A stretch of 64,000 nucleotides of DNA, taken from contig JAKJHU010000005.1 of NCBI GenBank assembly GCA_022316685.1, forward strand, positions 13,990,707 to 14,054,706. Reading direction: 5' to 3'. The notes beneath the pieces were generated by a model. The model made no database searches. It saw only the letters and a program-made list of their open reading frames with translations, and had not been told where the DNA came from. Made by a program: the position numbers and the translations under genes. Origin of the DNA: Progne subis subis (taxonomy: Eukaryota; Chordata; Aves; Passeriformes; Hirundinidae). Shown here piece after piece: positions 43,401-50,904 of the stretch. Position 1 is the first letter of the stretch; each line of letters opens with the position of its first letter.

Positions 43401-43642
43401 CACAGCACACTGGGCCCAAGCACTTCAGTGGCTGCAGCAAGACCAGACCAGTGCTGCCAGAGCTAAGCTGGGTTAGGAGGGAGCAACCCAGGTGTTTCCA
43501 CACTGCATTCCATTCTCTCTCATACAGAAGGATGCTCCAAATTTTCCATTCTCTGACAATCACCAGTACACCACGTAATGGAAAGATAACTAACTAGATG
43601 GATTTTTAGATTTTTTTTCCCTAACTTGAAAAAAAGAGGGTG

Positions 43643-43678
<36 letters not shown>

Positions 43679-46600
43679 TAATAACCTGCAGCTAAGAGCA
43701 GGAAGGCTGCAACAGCAGCAAAATGGGACCTCACATACCTAAATTACACCAGTGGTCTCTTCAGAGAGCAGTAGAACTCAACACTGATTGGAAATCACCG
43801 CTAATGGGTCCAAACTATTGTAGCTTACTCTCTCACCACTAGAGAGTGCTGTAAGGAAGTTAAAACCTTCTCTGCAATTTTTCCATCAATCCCGTGTGAA
43901 CGTTCAGTACTTTGTGAATACCACTTGTATTACAGAAGTACTGAAATACCTCAAGTATCACCAATAAATCAAGATTTCGTTTTTCATTTGTTTGAAAGAA
44001 CTATGCCCTGAATATATATTTTGTAAAAAATAAAAAGATAATGACCAAAATTACTTCAGCAAAAGACTTCCCATTGATTCAGAGGCATCTTTTATCACTG
44101 CTCAATAGCACAGCTAGACACATTGACTGAGGAATCCATTAATGAAAAGCACAGGGGAAAACTAATTTTACAGAGCAATCAGGCTTGTGCCTGCTAATAT
44201 TATTTCTCAGCACTCCACTTACCCATCCACATCCTTCTCTGGTTTCACAGCATTTAATACCTTGCTGCTATATAAGCTTTCTGGGAGGTCAAGAGCAAGG
44301 CCCTGCACGTTAGGATCCTCATTAAGTCTCAAGATTTCACTGACAATCTAGGATAATAAAAAGCATTAAACATCAGAACAACAGATAAAAGGAGAATCTG
44401 ATTAGAATGAGGTAAAACCTGTAATTTTTTTCCAATTATTTATGGCTACATTGGCTTCCCCTGCTTATTATTGCAAATTCTAAATGAAAAAGCAATAACC
44501 TGCTCTAATAATAACCTCAGTTTATTATCAGTGGCTTACCAAATTAAGCCACCCTGACTCTATTCTAAACATCTTGCAAAGTAGACACATATTACGTGAC
44601 ATTATGTAGCCAAAAGCAGTTTGTGTTTCACCACTCCAAACCTCAGCAAAAGCTCGTCACTCTAATGGCTTCGGAAGATGCTTTTAGAAATGGGACACCT
44701 TAGTTAATACATAGTGCAAAACCAAAAAGGACCAGATCATGTCCCAATACAGGGACAAAACGTTGTAACACTTGAAAGAACAATTATACAAGAAAAAACT
44801 CATTTTATTAAACCAGCATATCACATACACAGATCACACACAGAATCACTAGGCTGGAAGAGACCTTCAAGATCATTGAGTGCAACCCATGCCCTAACAC
44901 CTCAACGGCATCAAGTGCCACATGCAGTCTTTTTCAAACACATCCAGGGATGGTGACTCCACCACCTCCCTGGGCAGACAATTCCATTCACTCTTTCTGT
45001 AAAATACTTTTTCCTTATATCCAACCTGTATTTCCCATGGTGCAGCTTAAGACTGTGTCGTCTTGTTCTGTCAGTTGATTGTCATACGTGGTTACCAATT
45101 TTCCTTCTCAAAACACCCTGATCCTAAGAGCTGACTATTGCCTTGTGAAGGACTGTTATGTTGAAAAGGCACCACGGAGAAGTTTAAGAATTTCAGATAC
45201 TGAACCAGATGCAAGTACAAGCGGTTTATAATTGGTCATATCTGGCATCTGAGGCTGTACTACCTACCCCAATTCCTTCTTCTCTAAAGTGTAATGCTGA
45301 TCCGTGCTATTCTGCCATGACCAGAAAGAATACAATGGAACAAACCACGCCAAAGGTTTTTAAGGTGAGAAATGTCATGCAACCATGTCTTCCCATATAT
45401 ATAAAAGCAGTATGCAAGCATCACAAAGTTTTATAATAAAACTGGATTAACATCCAACAGAAAAGGATTATAAGTAGTTTTTTGGTTGTTTTTTTTTTTC
45501 CTTACCTAGTAACATGCCTTCTTAAAATGCTTTTCTTGTAAACTATTCATTTTAATTGTGAACTCTATTACCCAAACACTTGATATGCGATCAACATTAA
45601 GCCAGGGGAATTAGGCAGGGGTTAGATTAGCTGTAACTCTGAACCAAGAGAAAGTACTACTTTCATGCTAAACACAGATTACACAAGCATGTCACTGGTA
45701 CAGAAATGCCTTTTTAGTTTCCTGACTGCTGAGGCAAAAACCAGGCATATCTCTTAAGGTCCTATGGCACTTGACAGCAACAGGACTGGTATACATTACA
45801 CTAGACAGGATGAGTGTATATACCAGTATATGGACATGAAAACATCTGCATCTTTCTTTAAAAAACCTTGGTATGCTACAAAATGCTGGGGGCTTACAGA
45901 GCAATTAAAACTCCAAGCTGTATTTCTGCCTCCTGAGAAAATAATTCAGTTTTCCATTTTAATTGCATCTTACTTTAATTCAGCTTTCTATCATCACAGC
46001 ATTTAAATTACCTGTAACTCATGCAGGGTAAGTAGTGTAGTATCAGCTTGCTTTTATTGTACACAGGTAGTTATGGCAAAACCCAAATGTGCATGGTATT
46101 GAAATCCCCCCCACCTTCCCACACCAGGGAACACAACAGAGATGTGGATTTTAGTAGATGAAAAAAACCTGTCATAGTGAGTAAGCAAGGGAGTAAGCAA
46201 ACCATGATGAATTTCATTGGAAGCAACTTCCTTTAAGTAACAGAAATACCCCAATTTTCTCTTTAAATACACAGCTCAACTACTTCTAAGATACTACTTC
46301 AAACTATCTGCAACTCCTGCTGCACCATCACTGTATTTTACCTATTTCCTGCTGTGTTACTCAAAAGATAAAACGCATTTACCAACAACAAAGTGTATTT
46401 GTTTTTCATTTCAAAAGCCCACTCTTCTTAAATGGGTAGCTGACTATCCATAATCTACAAACTTCACAGTAAGTTCCTTTCAATCTATCTGGAAGCAGTT
46501 CTTGAGACTGCACTAAAAGGCAGTAACATTTTAAGAACAAAGTGTACCAAAAAACAGAACAGTACACAGAACTCACAATCCTGCAGGATTATCAAACTTG

Positions 46601-49600
46601 CCAAGCACAAGGAGGCCAGCTGGGAACAGTGTCATCTAATACTATACATTCCTTCACTGGTTTAACTTTTACATGGTTTTCTATATTTAAAACATAATTG
46701 ACATTAAGTGCTCTGCCTTCAACAAGGTAAAGAGTTCCGGCTTCTAGTGTTTTGGGCTTGATGTTTGTTTTTTAATACATAATTGAAATATTAAGAGATC
46801 AATAGACAAATTCAACACCCCCCTCTCCTTCCCCCTATAATCTGTCATTTCCCTGAATAATTTGGGCCATAATCAGGTACAGTCACAAGAACAACTGCAG
46901 GATACCTGAGCTGGTATGGGGTTAAACACCAAGCACAAAACCAAAACATTACTCTATTGATTCTGCCCCAGCTTGCCAGGGAAGAGCAGACATGCCCATT
47001 AGTTCTTTTTTCTCGCTCTTGCCAGTAAGTGGGTAATATTTGCCATTCAAACCAATGCAATCCTAAACCTAATCTGAGTTACTAGAGGTCAGTCAAAATA
47101 ATAATGAATGTCAGTAATAAATAAAAATTTATGACAGAAAGGGAAAAGGAAGACTCTTTCAGGTACGTCAGTTACCTCATCCTTGGTGCTGCCTTCAGGA
47201 AGACAGATGTGAATGACACGTAGACCAATCTGTTGAAAGAAAAGATTTAAAATTACCAAAGGCGAGTAGCTCATGATTATTAACAAATGTATCAGCTAAA
47301 GCTTACCTCTTTGGCAAAGTTCTTGTTTGCTTCTTGAATCAACTGGTCATTATGTGCCTTGGGGAACAAAACAGTAACTGAGTTTCAAAACAATGCATTT
47401 AAAAATGAGTACACTAATGCACGTGTCTATGCAAGAAACACAGTGACAAGGTCTGTGTCTAAAGGTATTGCAGTAATGTAAATGTGGGACTTGGGACTGT
47501 ACCCCTACACTGACTGCTCAAGAAGTTTCACGGGCATGGAGCAACTGGTGGTACCACACTGTCCCCTGTAACATCCCTGCTGCTACAGCACTGGCAGGCG
47601 AACACTTACCTGGAGTTTGTGCAGAAACCTCCTGCCCTAAACAGTTCCTATCAAAACCCACTGAGCAGCACAGGTGAGGCCAGGGCTCAGCACGTGGGCT
47701 GGCAGAGCACCAGGACAGGACAGCAGGTGAAGGGGAGCCAGTGGTGCTTTACTGAGTGGTGCTTTGCAGGGTAACAGCTCCACTGTTAAGCAGGATCCTG
47801 ATGCTTTATTTTAACTTTTCATCATCAAAAAAATTAAGAAGCATCCACCAACCATTTTTTGCTGTTGCACAGCTCCAACCGAGGTTCAACATGGGTAATT
47901 AGCAACACAGGTATCAACTTTGGCATCGATTCAGATTCAGTTGACTCAAGAGGAAAAGGGCAGTCCTAAAATCGTTCCACTGCAGGATCAGTCTGCAGCC
48001 CCTCATTCCCAGTCCTGCCGAAGAGGCGGTGCCCTCATGCCGACCGCTGTTACTTACGAGGGCCTGGCAAAGGAGATAATTTCACTGCACCCCTCTGCTC
48101 CTTTCTAGCCGTCCTTAAGCTTTAGCCTTAGAAGGCTCTGAGAAAAGGCAATTGTCAGGGAGGGTGAGAGATGGGACAGCCTGTTCAGAGAGCCTCACTA
48201 GAAGACCTTCTGAAATAAATCTGTTGCTGCATTACTTTAAGAGTCACGATCAATACTTAAAAAATACTTACAGCTGGGTTTTAAACTTAAAACCTACCGG
48301 GTCAGAGTTTCAGTGCGTGCCCACTCAAAACCAATACCACCATCCTAGGAAACCGTACAATAACATTCCTGCCAGCACGGCTCAGGGTCCCCTCAGAATG
48401 ATAAATATCCCTAGTTTTGTGGCTTTCAAACCTTAAGAAATCCAAGGATGAACATCTTTCAGCTCTGCAGGGATAGCAATCCTCATCTCTGATTTCAATT
48501 GCCTATCAAAAACGGTACCATAAGTGGGAAGGAAAGCTCCTCACAACATTACCGCATTTCTCATTTACTGCAAGATTACTTCACATCAGAAAGTGCTGCT
48601 ACTTCTACAAGATGCTGACACTTTACACAAGGCACTTACTTCACGCAGACCCTTCTGAGCTGACTGGAACTTTTTAGTGTGGTTTTCCTCCCCTTGGAAG
48701 AGCAGGAAGACATTGGTAAACTGTAGCTACCCACAGGTAACATGGCTGACAGGAAGCAGCAGGGTCTTTCACTAATCCTGGCATTGTTTTTCCAGGGGTG
48801 GGAAGTGAAGAGAGGCCCACATTTTCAGGCACATAAGCAGTTTGCTCAGGATTGAAAAAAAAAGCTTCAAGCTAAATAAATGTTTGAGAACACTATTTTA
48901 ATTCAACTATTAAGTTAATCAATTTAGATAAGCTGTGAGAAAAAGTGACCCATACTTACATACTTAACATGGGGAAGACTTTAGCAAAACATTAGCAAAA
49001 GGAAGAAGGGATAAAACTGTTCCTTTCCTTTGCAAAGCTTTCCCAGTCTGAAGTTTGCTGTGACTGTTTCAGGCCTGGAGAAGGGCAATCTGCCACCTGG
49101 TGGAACTACCTCATCCTATTGCTTAGCTTTATAATAAAGCAGACAATATTCTTTATTTTAAGAAGGATTAAAATTACTTTCTGCATGTTATGCTTCTGAA
49201 GTTTCAGACAAGTAACAGTACCAAAGGGGATCTCTCACAGCCAGTGAGTGCACAGACATACTTTACCTGAATAATGGCAAGCGTTGGCTCAAGCCGAGGG
49301 TTTTCTCTCTTAAGAGATGCCAAGGAATTCTTTGCATGCTCGGTGACTTTGCTGCAACACAGTGACAAGCAAATCTTCAACAAAATAAACCCTCCTAACA
49401 TTAGCTGGCAGAAACCGATGTTAGTCAACAATGTAACAAATGCTTGGGCATGTATGTTTTTAATCTCCAAAATTATTGCTGGATGTGAACTGTGAGGGCT
49501 GGCGTTCAGCAGGTAGGTTCAGAAAACCGTAACAGGCCAATTTTTTTTTTTTTTTCTTTTTTAAAATAGGTATGTGGGGCATTGCTCTGACACGCTCAAA

Positions 49601-50614
49601 ACTTTACAGCTGTGCTAATTCATGAGAAGGCTTGTCCAGCCCCAGCATGGGAAGCGCAGCAGGGAACCATCACCCTGAGCTGTCTGACCAGCTCTTGCAT
49701 CACCTGGGTCCTGCGTTTCCATACCCTTGGCCGGGGCAGTGACAGATGCAGAGGCCTTTACAACTGGGGCTGCCACACAGGCTACACCAACCCCACGAGC
49801 AGCAGAGCAGCCACTTTCATGGATCCCTTTCAACACCACTGGCAGAAGGGAGACAAGGCAGCTCTGTTTGCCACACTGCTTCTTGGAAAAACCAGTGACA
49901 GCCAGGCACTTGGAATGCTTTCTGGGGGAAAAAAAAAAAATGGCTAAGTGGCGGCCAGCTCTCCTGTTACCTTTTGCGTGTGCAGGCGATACTTTCCCAG
50001 CTGGGTAAAGAGACCCCCTGAAATATGTCTGTCTGTCCCCCACGGCAAGGAAGACATACAGAAGAGAACAGCCAGGAAGCGGATTTTTGATAGCTCCTGC
50101 CCTTGCAGAAGCCAATGACGAGCTCAATTCGAAGCCGCTGCCAACTATCCCGTCCGAGGCTGAATCGGCACGGGGAGGGGCGGGGGGCGACCAGGGACAC
50201 GAATATCCAGGCACACATCTGCGCACCTCCTCACCTGAGCCGCCGCCACGTGACGGCAGCTCTGCTCGCTCTCAAAACGCCACCAAAACGAGAACCCGGA
50301 GCAAATCCCGCCAGCGGTTCTGGGGGAAGGGGGGCATTTTACTACGCGGACCCCCAAAAGCCCGCCTCAAAAGCCAACCCGACGCACCCGTAGAGGGCGC
50401 ATCGCCCAAATCCCCCTCACCCCTCCTCCCTCCGTGCCCACACCATCGCACCCCCCGGTTGCATCAGCCGGCGCTGCCTCCCCACGTGCGCCTCTTACCG
50501 GGCGGCCGCCGCCGCGCCGTCCCGCGGGAGCAGCGCGCCGAGCCCGCGGCGCGGCGGGGCCAGCGCGGCCGGGAGCGCCGGGGCCAGGCAGCGCCGCAGC
50601 GCCGCGCTCCTCAT
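5326..50614 (-). CDS. MTHFD1L: MTHFD1L, mitochondrial monofunctional C1-tetrahydrofolate synthase (5' 18 exons, 3' part outside window)
   Basis: The enzyme ligates formate to tetrahydrofolate using ATP (in mitochondria it mainly runs toward formate release) and is the last step of the mitochondrial one-carbon pathway. Eighteen exons, each with GT-AG borders, join to 1809 nt, exactly 603 codons with no stop: 50614-50499, 49351-49267, 47357-47307, 47229-47176, 44347-44223, 43108-43008, 42115-41991, 34807-34696, 30003-29924, 29261-29164, 25355-25182, 17474-17338, 16120-16074, 15208-15101, 14199-14125, 12805-12703, 9714-9638, 5466-5326. Layout: presequence (about 1-39), degenerate dehydrogenase/cyclohydrolase-like domain (about 40-300), formate-THF ligase domain from about 317. 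The nucleotide-binding loop TPLGEGKST is at 378-386, and the ligase signature GGAAGGGY is at 420-427. The family is about 980 residues long, so roughly the last 350 lie below position 1. Identification is from remembered human sequence; it could not be MTHFD1, because the first domain has lost its active-site residues. Confidence 0.95.
5620..6298 (+). mobile_element. CR1 LINE, 3' end fragment
   Basis: Degenerate CR1 running 5' to 3' on the plus strand, antisense to MTHFD1L, in intron 17 about 155 bp upstream of exon 18. The end of the reverse-transcriptase frame is recognisable ([18 protein letters not shown] and, in place of [22 protein letters not shown]). It is followed by CR1 3' sequence with the phrases 'gaggggagacctcattgc' and 'cctgacagagttcaagaagc' and ends near 'gattctgtga'. 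Frameshifts and stops make it inactive. Confidence 0.93.
6523..6549 (+). repeat. T27 homopolymer
   Basis: Preceded by TTTTTTAA, in MTHFD1L intron 17, about 220 bp beyond the CR1 end at 6298. Confidence 0.95.
8590..8665 (+). mobile_element. CR1 LINE 3' terminal fragment
   Basis: Only the last 70 or so bases of a CR1, with 'gatcccttccaacccaaac' followed by a decayed terminal octamer. Lies in MTHFD1L intron 17, plus orientation. Confidence 0.8.
9638..9714 (-). CDS. MTHFD1L: MTHFD1L exon 17
   Basis: 77 nt with acceptor TTTCAG and donor GTATGT. It encodes residues 531-556 ([26 protein letters not shown]), matching human [18 protein letters not shown]. Confidence 0.97.
9715..12702 (-). other. MTHFD1L: MTHFD1L intron 16
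   Basis: 3.0 kb with no recognised element other than a CT-rich patch near 10204-10230 and a short T run at 11581-11600. Confidence 0.8.
12703..12805 (-). CDS. MTHFD1L: MTHFD1L exon 16
   Basis: 103 nt with acceptor TGTAG and donor GTATGT. It encodes residues 497-530 ([34 protein letters not shown]), matching human KLGINKTDPSTLTEEEVSKF and [13 protein letters not shown]. Confidence 0.97.
14125..14199 (-). CDS. MTHFD1L: MTHFD1L exon 15
   Basis: A 75-nt phase-0 exon with acceptor TTCTAG and donor GTAAGT. It encodes residues 472-496 ([17 protein letters not shown] then AIQLARLR), matching human ALYNRLVPLVNGVREFSEIQ. Confidence 0.96.
14420..14442 (+). repeat. A23 homopolymer followed by T7
   Basis: A run with a short T run directly behind it, in MTHFD1L intron 14, about 220 bp upstream of exon 15. 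Confidence 0.95.
14522..14546. repeat. Inverted repeat, 10-bp arms, 5-base loop
   Basis: ACATTTGTAC (14522-14531) and GTACAAATGT (14537-14546) with loop ATTGT. Located in MTHFD1L intron 14. Confidence 0.9.
15101..15208 (-). CDS. MTHFD1L: MTHFD1L exon 14
   Basis: A 108-nt phase-0 exon with acceptor TTCTAG and donor GTGAGA. It encodes residues 436-471, [20 protein letters not shown] then [16 protein letters not shown], essentially the human sequence. Confidence 0.97.
15684..15712 (+). repeat. Short tandem repeat, 10-bp unit
   Basis: ACAAAGCTTG occurs twice in tandem and begins a third partial copy. MTHFD1L intron 13. Confidence 0.85.
15957..16050 (-). mobile_element. CR1 LINE 3' terminal fragment next to exon 13
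   Basis: Contains 'ttaaggttggaaaaaacc' and 'ccatcatgcccattaagcc', the minus-strand form of a CR1 3' end. It stops about 24 bp short of MTHFD1L exon 13 at 16074, in sense orientation relative to the gene. Confidence 0.8.
16074..16120 (-). CDS. MTHFD1L: MTHFD1L exon 13
   Basis: A short 47-nt exon with acceptor GTGCAG and donor GTGAGA. It encodes the formate-THF ligase signature [16 protein letters not shown] (420-435). A CR1 fragment ends about 24 bp beyond its donor. Confidence 0.96.
17338..17474 (-). CDS. MTHFD1L: MTHFD1L exon 12 (ATP-binding loop)
   Basis: 137 nt with acceptor GCTAG and donor GTACATG. It encodes residues 375-419 and contains the P-loop-like TPLGEGKST (378-386, Lys384), followed by [26 protein letters not shown]. 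All are near-identical to other vertebrate formate-THF ligases. Confidence 0.97.
18017..18038. repeat. Perfect 22-bp palindrome
   Basis: Arms GTGTGAATATA and TATATTCACAC with no spacer, in MTHFD1L intron 11. Followed by two further ATGAATATATAT-type units. Confidence 0.95.
18100..18119. repeat. Perfect 20-bp palindrome
   Basis: Arms TCATGTTCAA and TTGAACATGA without spacer, about 60 bp beyond the palindrome at 18017. Confidence 0.95.
19420..19458 (+). repeat. Poly-A tract with one G
   Basis: A24, G, A14 in MTHFD1L intron 11. No retrotransposed gene body could be recognised on its 5' side. Confidence 0.95.
20766..20834 (+). repeat. A/G-rich low-complexity tract
   Basis: AAAAG-type units around an uninterrupted A run of about 22; a pure purine stretch in MTHFD1L intron 11. 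Confidence 0.95.
22459..22551 (+). repeat. Purine-rich low-complexity tract
   Basis: A-rich sequence grading into a short GA/GACA repeat (AGAGAGACAGAGAGAGAG) in MTHFD1L intron 11. Confidence 0.85.
24059..24165 (+). repeat. A/C-rich low-complexity tract
   Basis: Poly-A runs broken by CC, CAACAAC and CCACC, with no T across most of the stretch. MTHFD1L intron 11. Confidence 0.95.
25182..25355 (-). CDS. MTHFD1L: MTHFD1L exon 11 (start of formate-THF ligase domain)
   Basis: 174 nt with acceptor TTCCAG and donor GTAAGA. It encodes residues 317-373, from [20 protein letters not shown] to [14 protein letters not shown]...I and [18 protein letters not shown] are hallmark N-terminal elements of formate-tetrahydrofolate ligases. 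Confidence 0.97.
25356..29163 (-). other. MTHFD1L: MTHFD1L intron 10
   Basis: 3.8 kb with one CR1 fragment and an AT-rich (TA)n-like patch near 27625-27680. The open frames between 26237 and 27608 show no protein-like features. Confidence 0.8.
28061..28455 (-). mobile_element. CR1 LINE 3' fragment
   Basis: Starts 'acagaatcacagagtggttg' and continues with 'tctaaccccccctgctcatg' and 'cactgggctccactgaaagg', a typical inverted CR1 3' end. It sits in MTHFD1L intron 10; the far boundary is approximate. Confidence 0.93.
29164..29261 (-). CDS. MTHFD1L: MTHFD1L exon 10
   Basis: 98 nt with acceptor ACCAG and donor GTAATA. It encodes residues 284-315, [18 protein letters not shown] followed by [13 protein letters not shown] after one Asp, closely matching the human linker ([21 protein letters not shown]). 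It links the degenerate N-terminal domain to the ligase domain. Confidence 0.95.
29924..30003 (-). CDS. MTHFD1L: MTHFD1L exon 9 (divergent linker exon)
   Basis: 80 nt with acceptor TTTCAG and donor GTTAGT. It encodes residues 257-283, ending in [10 protein letters not shown], which aligns with human LLAAALRIQ. The first part ([17 protein letters not shown]) is hydrophilic and unlike the human sequence. The exon keeps the frame between exons 8 and 10, which is the main evidence for it. Confidence 0.87.
31801..31832 (+). repeat. 16-bp tandem duplication
   Basis: TTCCCACTAAACCA occurs twice with a 16-bp period in MTHFD1L intron 8. Confidence 0.85.
34696..34807 (-). CDS. MTHFD1L: MTHFD1L exon 8
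   Basis: 112 nt with acceptor CCCTAG and donor GTAAGAG. It encodes residues 220-256 ([20 protein letters not shown], then [17 protein letters not shown]), matching human LHEADIVVLGSPKPEEIPL and WIQPGTTVLNCSHDFLS. It ends with one base of codon 257. Confidence 0.95.
34808..41990 (-). other. MTHFD1L: MTHFD1L intron 7
   Basis: 7.2 kb. It holds the (TCTCC)n array, a unique stretch at about 35900-36700, and a GC-rich upstream third (about 40850-41990) with the longest non-exonic open frames in the intron. Confidence 0.8.
38329..38402 (+). repeat. (TCTCC)n pentanucleotide microsatellite
   Basis: About 14 perfect TCTCC units in MTHFD1L intron 7. It is a pure pyrimidine strand (purine on the transcribed sense strand). 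The plus-strand frame reads a meaningless LLSSP repeat. Confidence 0.98.
41991..42115 (-). CDS. MTHFD1L: MTHFD1L exon 7
   Basis: 125 nt with acceptor GCACAG and donor GTGAGC. It encodes residues 179-219 ([14 protein letters not shown]... to QLQSE), the start of the Rossmann nucleotide-binding part. The GRSxxVG cofactor motif of active dehydrogenases is replaced by GARGAEG. The exon is much richer in GC, including CpG, than its neighbours and sits in a GC-rich patch of about 41100-42300. Confidence 0.93.
43008..43108 (-). CDS. MTHFD1L: MTHFD1L exon 6
   Basis: 101 nt with acceptor CTGCAG and donor GTGAGT. It encodes residues 145-177 plus one base of the next codon, including [10 protein letters not shown] and [12 protein letters not shown]. 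This corresponds to INLGKLVRGD and KAVIELLEKSG of human MTHFD1L. Confidence 0.95.
43139..43158 (+). repeat. A20 homopolymer close to exon 6 acceptor
   Basis: About 30 bp upstream of MTHFD1L exon 6. On the transcribed strand it is a T20 tract behind the polypyrimidine region of the acceptor. Confidence 0.95.
43646..43675 (+). repeat. A30 homopolymer
   Basis: The longest A run in the window, in MTHFD1L intron 5. Confidence 0.95.
44223..44347 (-). CDS. MTHFD1L: MTHFD1L exon 5
   Basis: 125 nt with acceptor TCCTAG and donor GTAAGT. It encodes residues 103-144 and includes [16 protein letters not shown] and the conserved KPEKDVDG (137-144), the substrate-site loop of the dehydrogenase/cyclohydrolase family. 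The Gln of the family motif (VQLPL in MTHFD1) is Asp122 here. Confidence 0.95.
44841..45140 (-). mobile_element. CR1 LINE 3' fragment
   Basis: Inverted CR1 with 'cagaatcactaggctggaag', 'accacctccctgggcagac' and 'ttatatccaacctgtatttc'. It sits in MTHFD1L intron 4, about 0.5 kb upstream of exon 5, and belongs to a different CR1 subgroup from the copy at 28061. Confidence 0.9.
47176..47229 (-). CDS. MTHFD1L: MTHFD1L exon 4
   Basis: A 54-nt phase-0 exon with acceptor CAACAG and donor GTAACT, separated from exon 3 by an intron of only 77 bp. It encodes residues 85-102 ([18 protein letters not shown]), matching the human segment GLNITHICLPPDSSEAE. Confidence 0.93.
47307..47357 (-). CDS. MTHFD1L: MTHFD1L exon 3
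   Basis: A 51-nt exon with acceptor CCCCAAG and donor GTAAGC. It encodes 17 residues (68-84, [17 protein letters not shown]). In bifunctional and trifunctional relatives this segment carries the catalytic Tyr-x-x-x-Lys; here neither residue is present at the aligned positions, which is typical of MTHFD1L. Confidence 0.93.
49267..49351 (-). CDS. MTHFD1L: MTHFD1L exon 2
   Basis: Acceptor TTGCAG is before 49351 and donor GTAAAG is after 49267. It encodes residues 39-67, including [13 protein letters not shown], the family helix and first beta strand of the THF dehydrogenase/cyclohydrolase fold (human counterpart ENPAFKPVLAIIQ, with K before it). It ends in phase 0. Confidence 0.93.
50247..50252. 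promoter_or_regulatory. E-box CACGTG (CLEAR-like context)
   Basis: GCCACGTGACGG in intron 1 of MTHFD1L, at the edge of the CpG island. The minus strand reads GTCACGTGGC, close to the USF/TFE3/TFEB-type extended E-box. Confidence 0.4.
50458..50466 (-). promoter_or_regulatory. CARE / ATF4-type amino-acid response motif
   Basis: The minus strand reads TGATGCAAC, which fits the C/EBP-ATF response element consensus TGATGNAAH. It lies about 32 bp inside MTHFD1L intron 1, in the CpG island. Mitochondrial one-carbon genes are established ATF4 targets, so a functional site here is plausible, but a 9-bp match can occur by chance. Confidence 0.4.
50483..50488. promoter_or_regulatory. E-box CACGTG next to the exon 1 donor
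   Basis: Palindromic CACGTG, 10 bp from the exon 1 splice donor, within the CpG island. It is a potential MYC/MAX or USF site. A second copy lies 236 bp away at 50247. Confidence 0.4.
50499..50614 (-). CDS. MTHFD1L: MTHFD1L exon 1 (start codon and mitochondrial presequence)
   Basis: The start codon is at 50614-50612 with G at -3. The 39 residues begin [10 protein letters not shown] and are rich in Arg, Ala and Leu, with no acidic residue before Asp32, as expected of a cleavable mitochondrial targeting peptide. The donor is GTAAGAG at 50498-50497 and leaves two bases of an Arg codon. The frame stays open upstream to 50905, but that stretch crosses the poly-G tract and the end of PLEKHG1, so this ATG at the edge of the CpG island is preferred. 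Confidence 0.85.
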
Positions 50615-50757
50615 CCCTCCCTCCGGGGCGCGCCGGCAGCCGCGGGCACGGGGCAGCGGCGGGAGCGGGGCCGAGGGGCGGGCAGGGATGGAGCGCCGCC
50701 TGCCCCCGCTCCCCGCCCCGCCGCTCCCCCGCTTTCGCTTCCGCTTTTTTTTTTTTA

Positions 50758-50783
50758 TTTTTTTTCTTCCCCAAGAAAAAAAA
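50758..50783. repeat. Intergenic hairpin, 11-bp stem and CCCC loop
   Basis: Inverted repeat with arms TTTTTTTTCTT (50758-50768) and AAGAAAAAAAA (50773-50783) around CCCC. It lies in the short gap between PLEKHG1 and MTHFD1L. Confidence 0.75.
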
Positions 50784-50855
50784 AACCCATCCAAATCACC
50801 CCCGAACATCAGTTCCGACAGGCAGAAGTAAATAACTTCCTTCCTCCGCGGCCCA

Positions 50856-50878
50856 CCCCCCCCCCCCCCCCCCCCCCC
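50856..50878. repeat. 23-base C homopolymer (G23 on the transcribed strand)
   Basis: An uninterrupted C run on the plus strand between the PLEKHG1 poly(A) signal and the MTHFD1L start. Transcripts from either gene crossing it would carry G23. The length may be affected by sequencing error or polymorphism. Confidence 0.9.
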
Positions 50879-50904
50879 GCCACCCCCGCAATGAAAAGCA
50901 CCCA

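Larger units (their letters stand above)
42116..44222 (-). other. MTHFD1L: MTHFD1L introns 6 and 5 (either side of exon 6)
   Basis: Introns of 0.9 and 1.1 kb. GC-rich close to exon 7, then AT-rich with two long A homopolymers. Confidence 0.8.
44348..49266 (-). other. MTHFD1L: MTHFD1L introns 4, 3 and 2
   Basis: Intron 4 is 2.8 kb with one CR1 fragment. Intron 3 is only 77 bp. Intron 2 is 1.9 kb with no recognised element. Confidence 0.8.
49352..50498 (-). other. MTHFD1L: MTHFD1L intron 1
   Basis: 1.1 kb. Its first 350 bp belong to the CpG island and hold the CARE and E-box motifs. Further in there is a T-rich tract at about 49541-49562. Confidence 0.8.
50140..50725 (-). promoter_or_regulatory. 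CpG-island promoter of MTHFD1L
   Basis: Dense CpG and very high GC across exon 1 and the first 350 bp of intron 1, unlike the AT-rich flanks. Possible Sp1 GC boxes (CCCCGCCCC) lie at about 50711-50720, upstream of the start codon. There is no obvious TATA box. The transcription start is probably between 50620 and 50740, but I cannot place it exactly. Confidence 0.8.
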
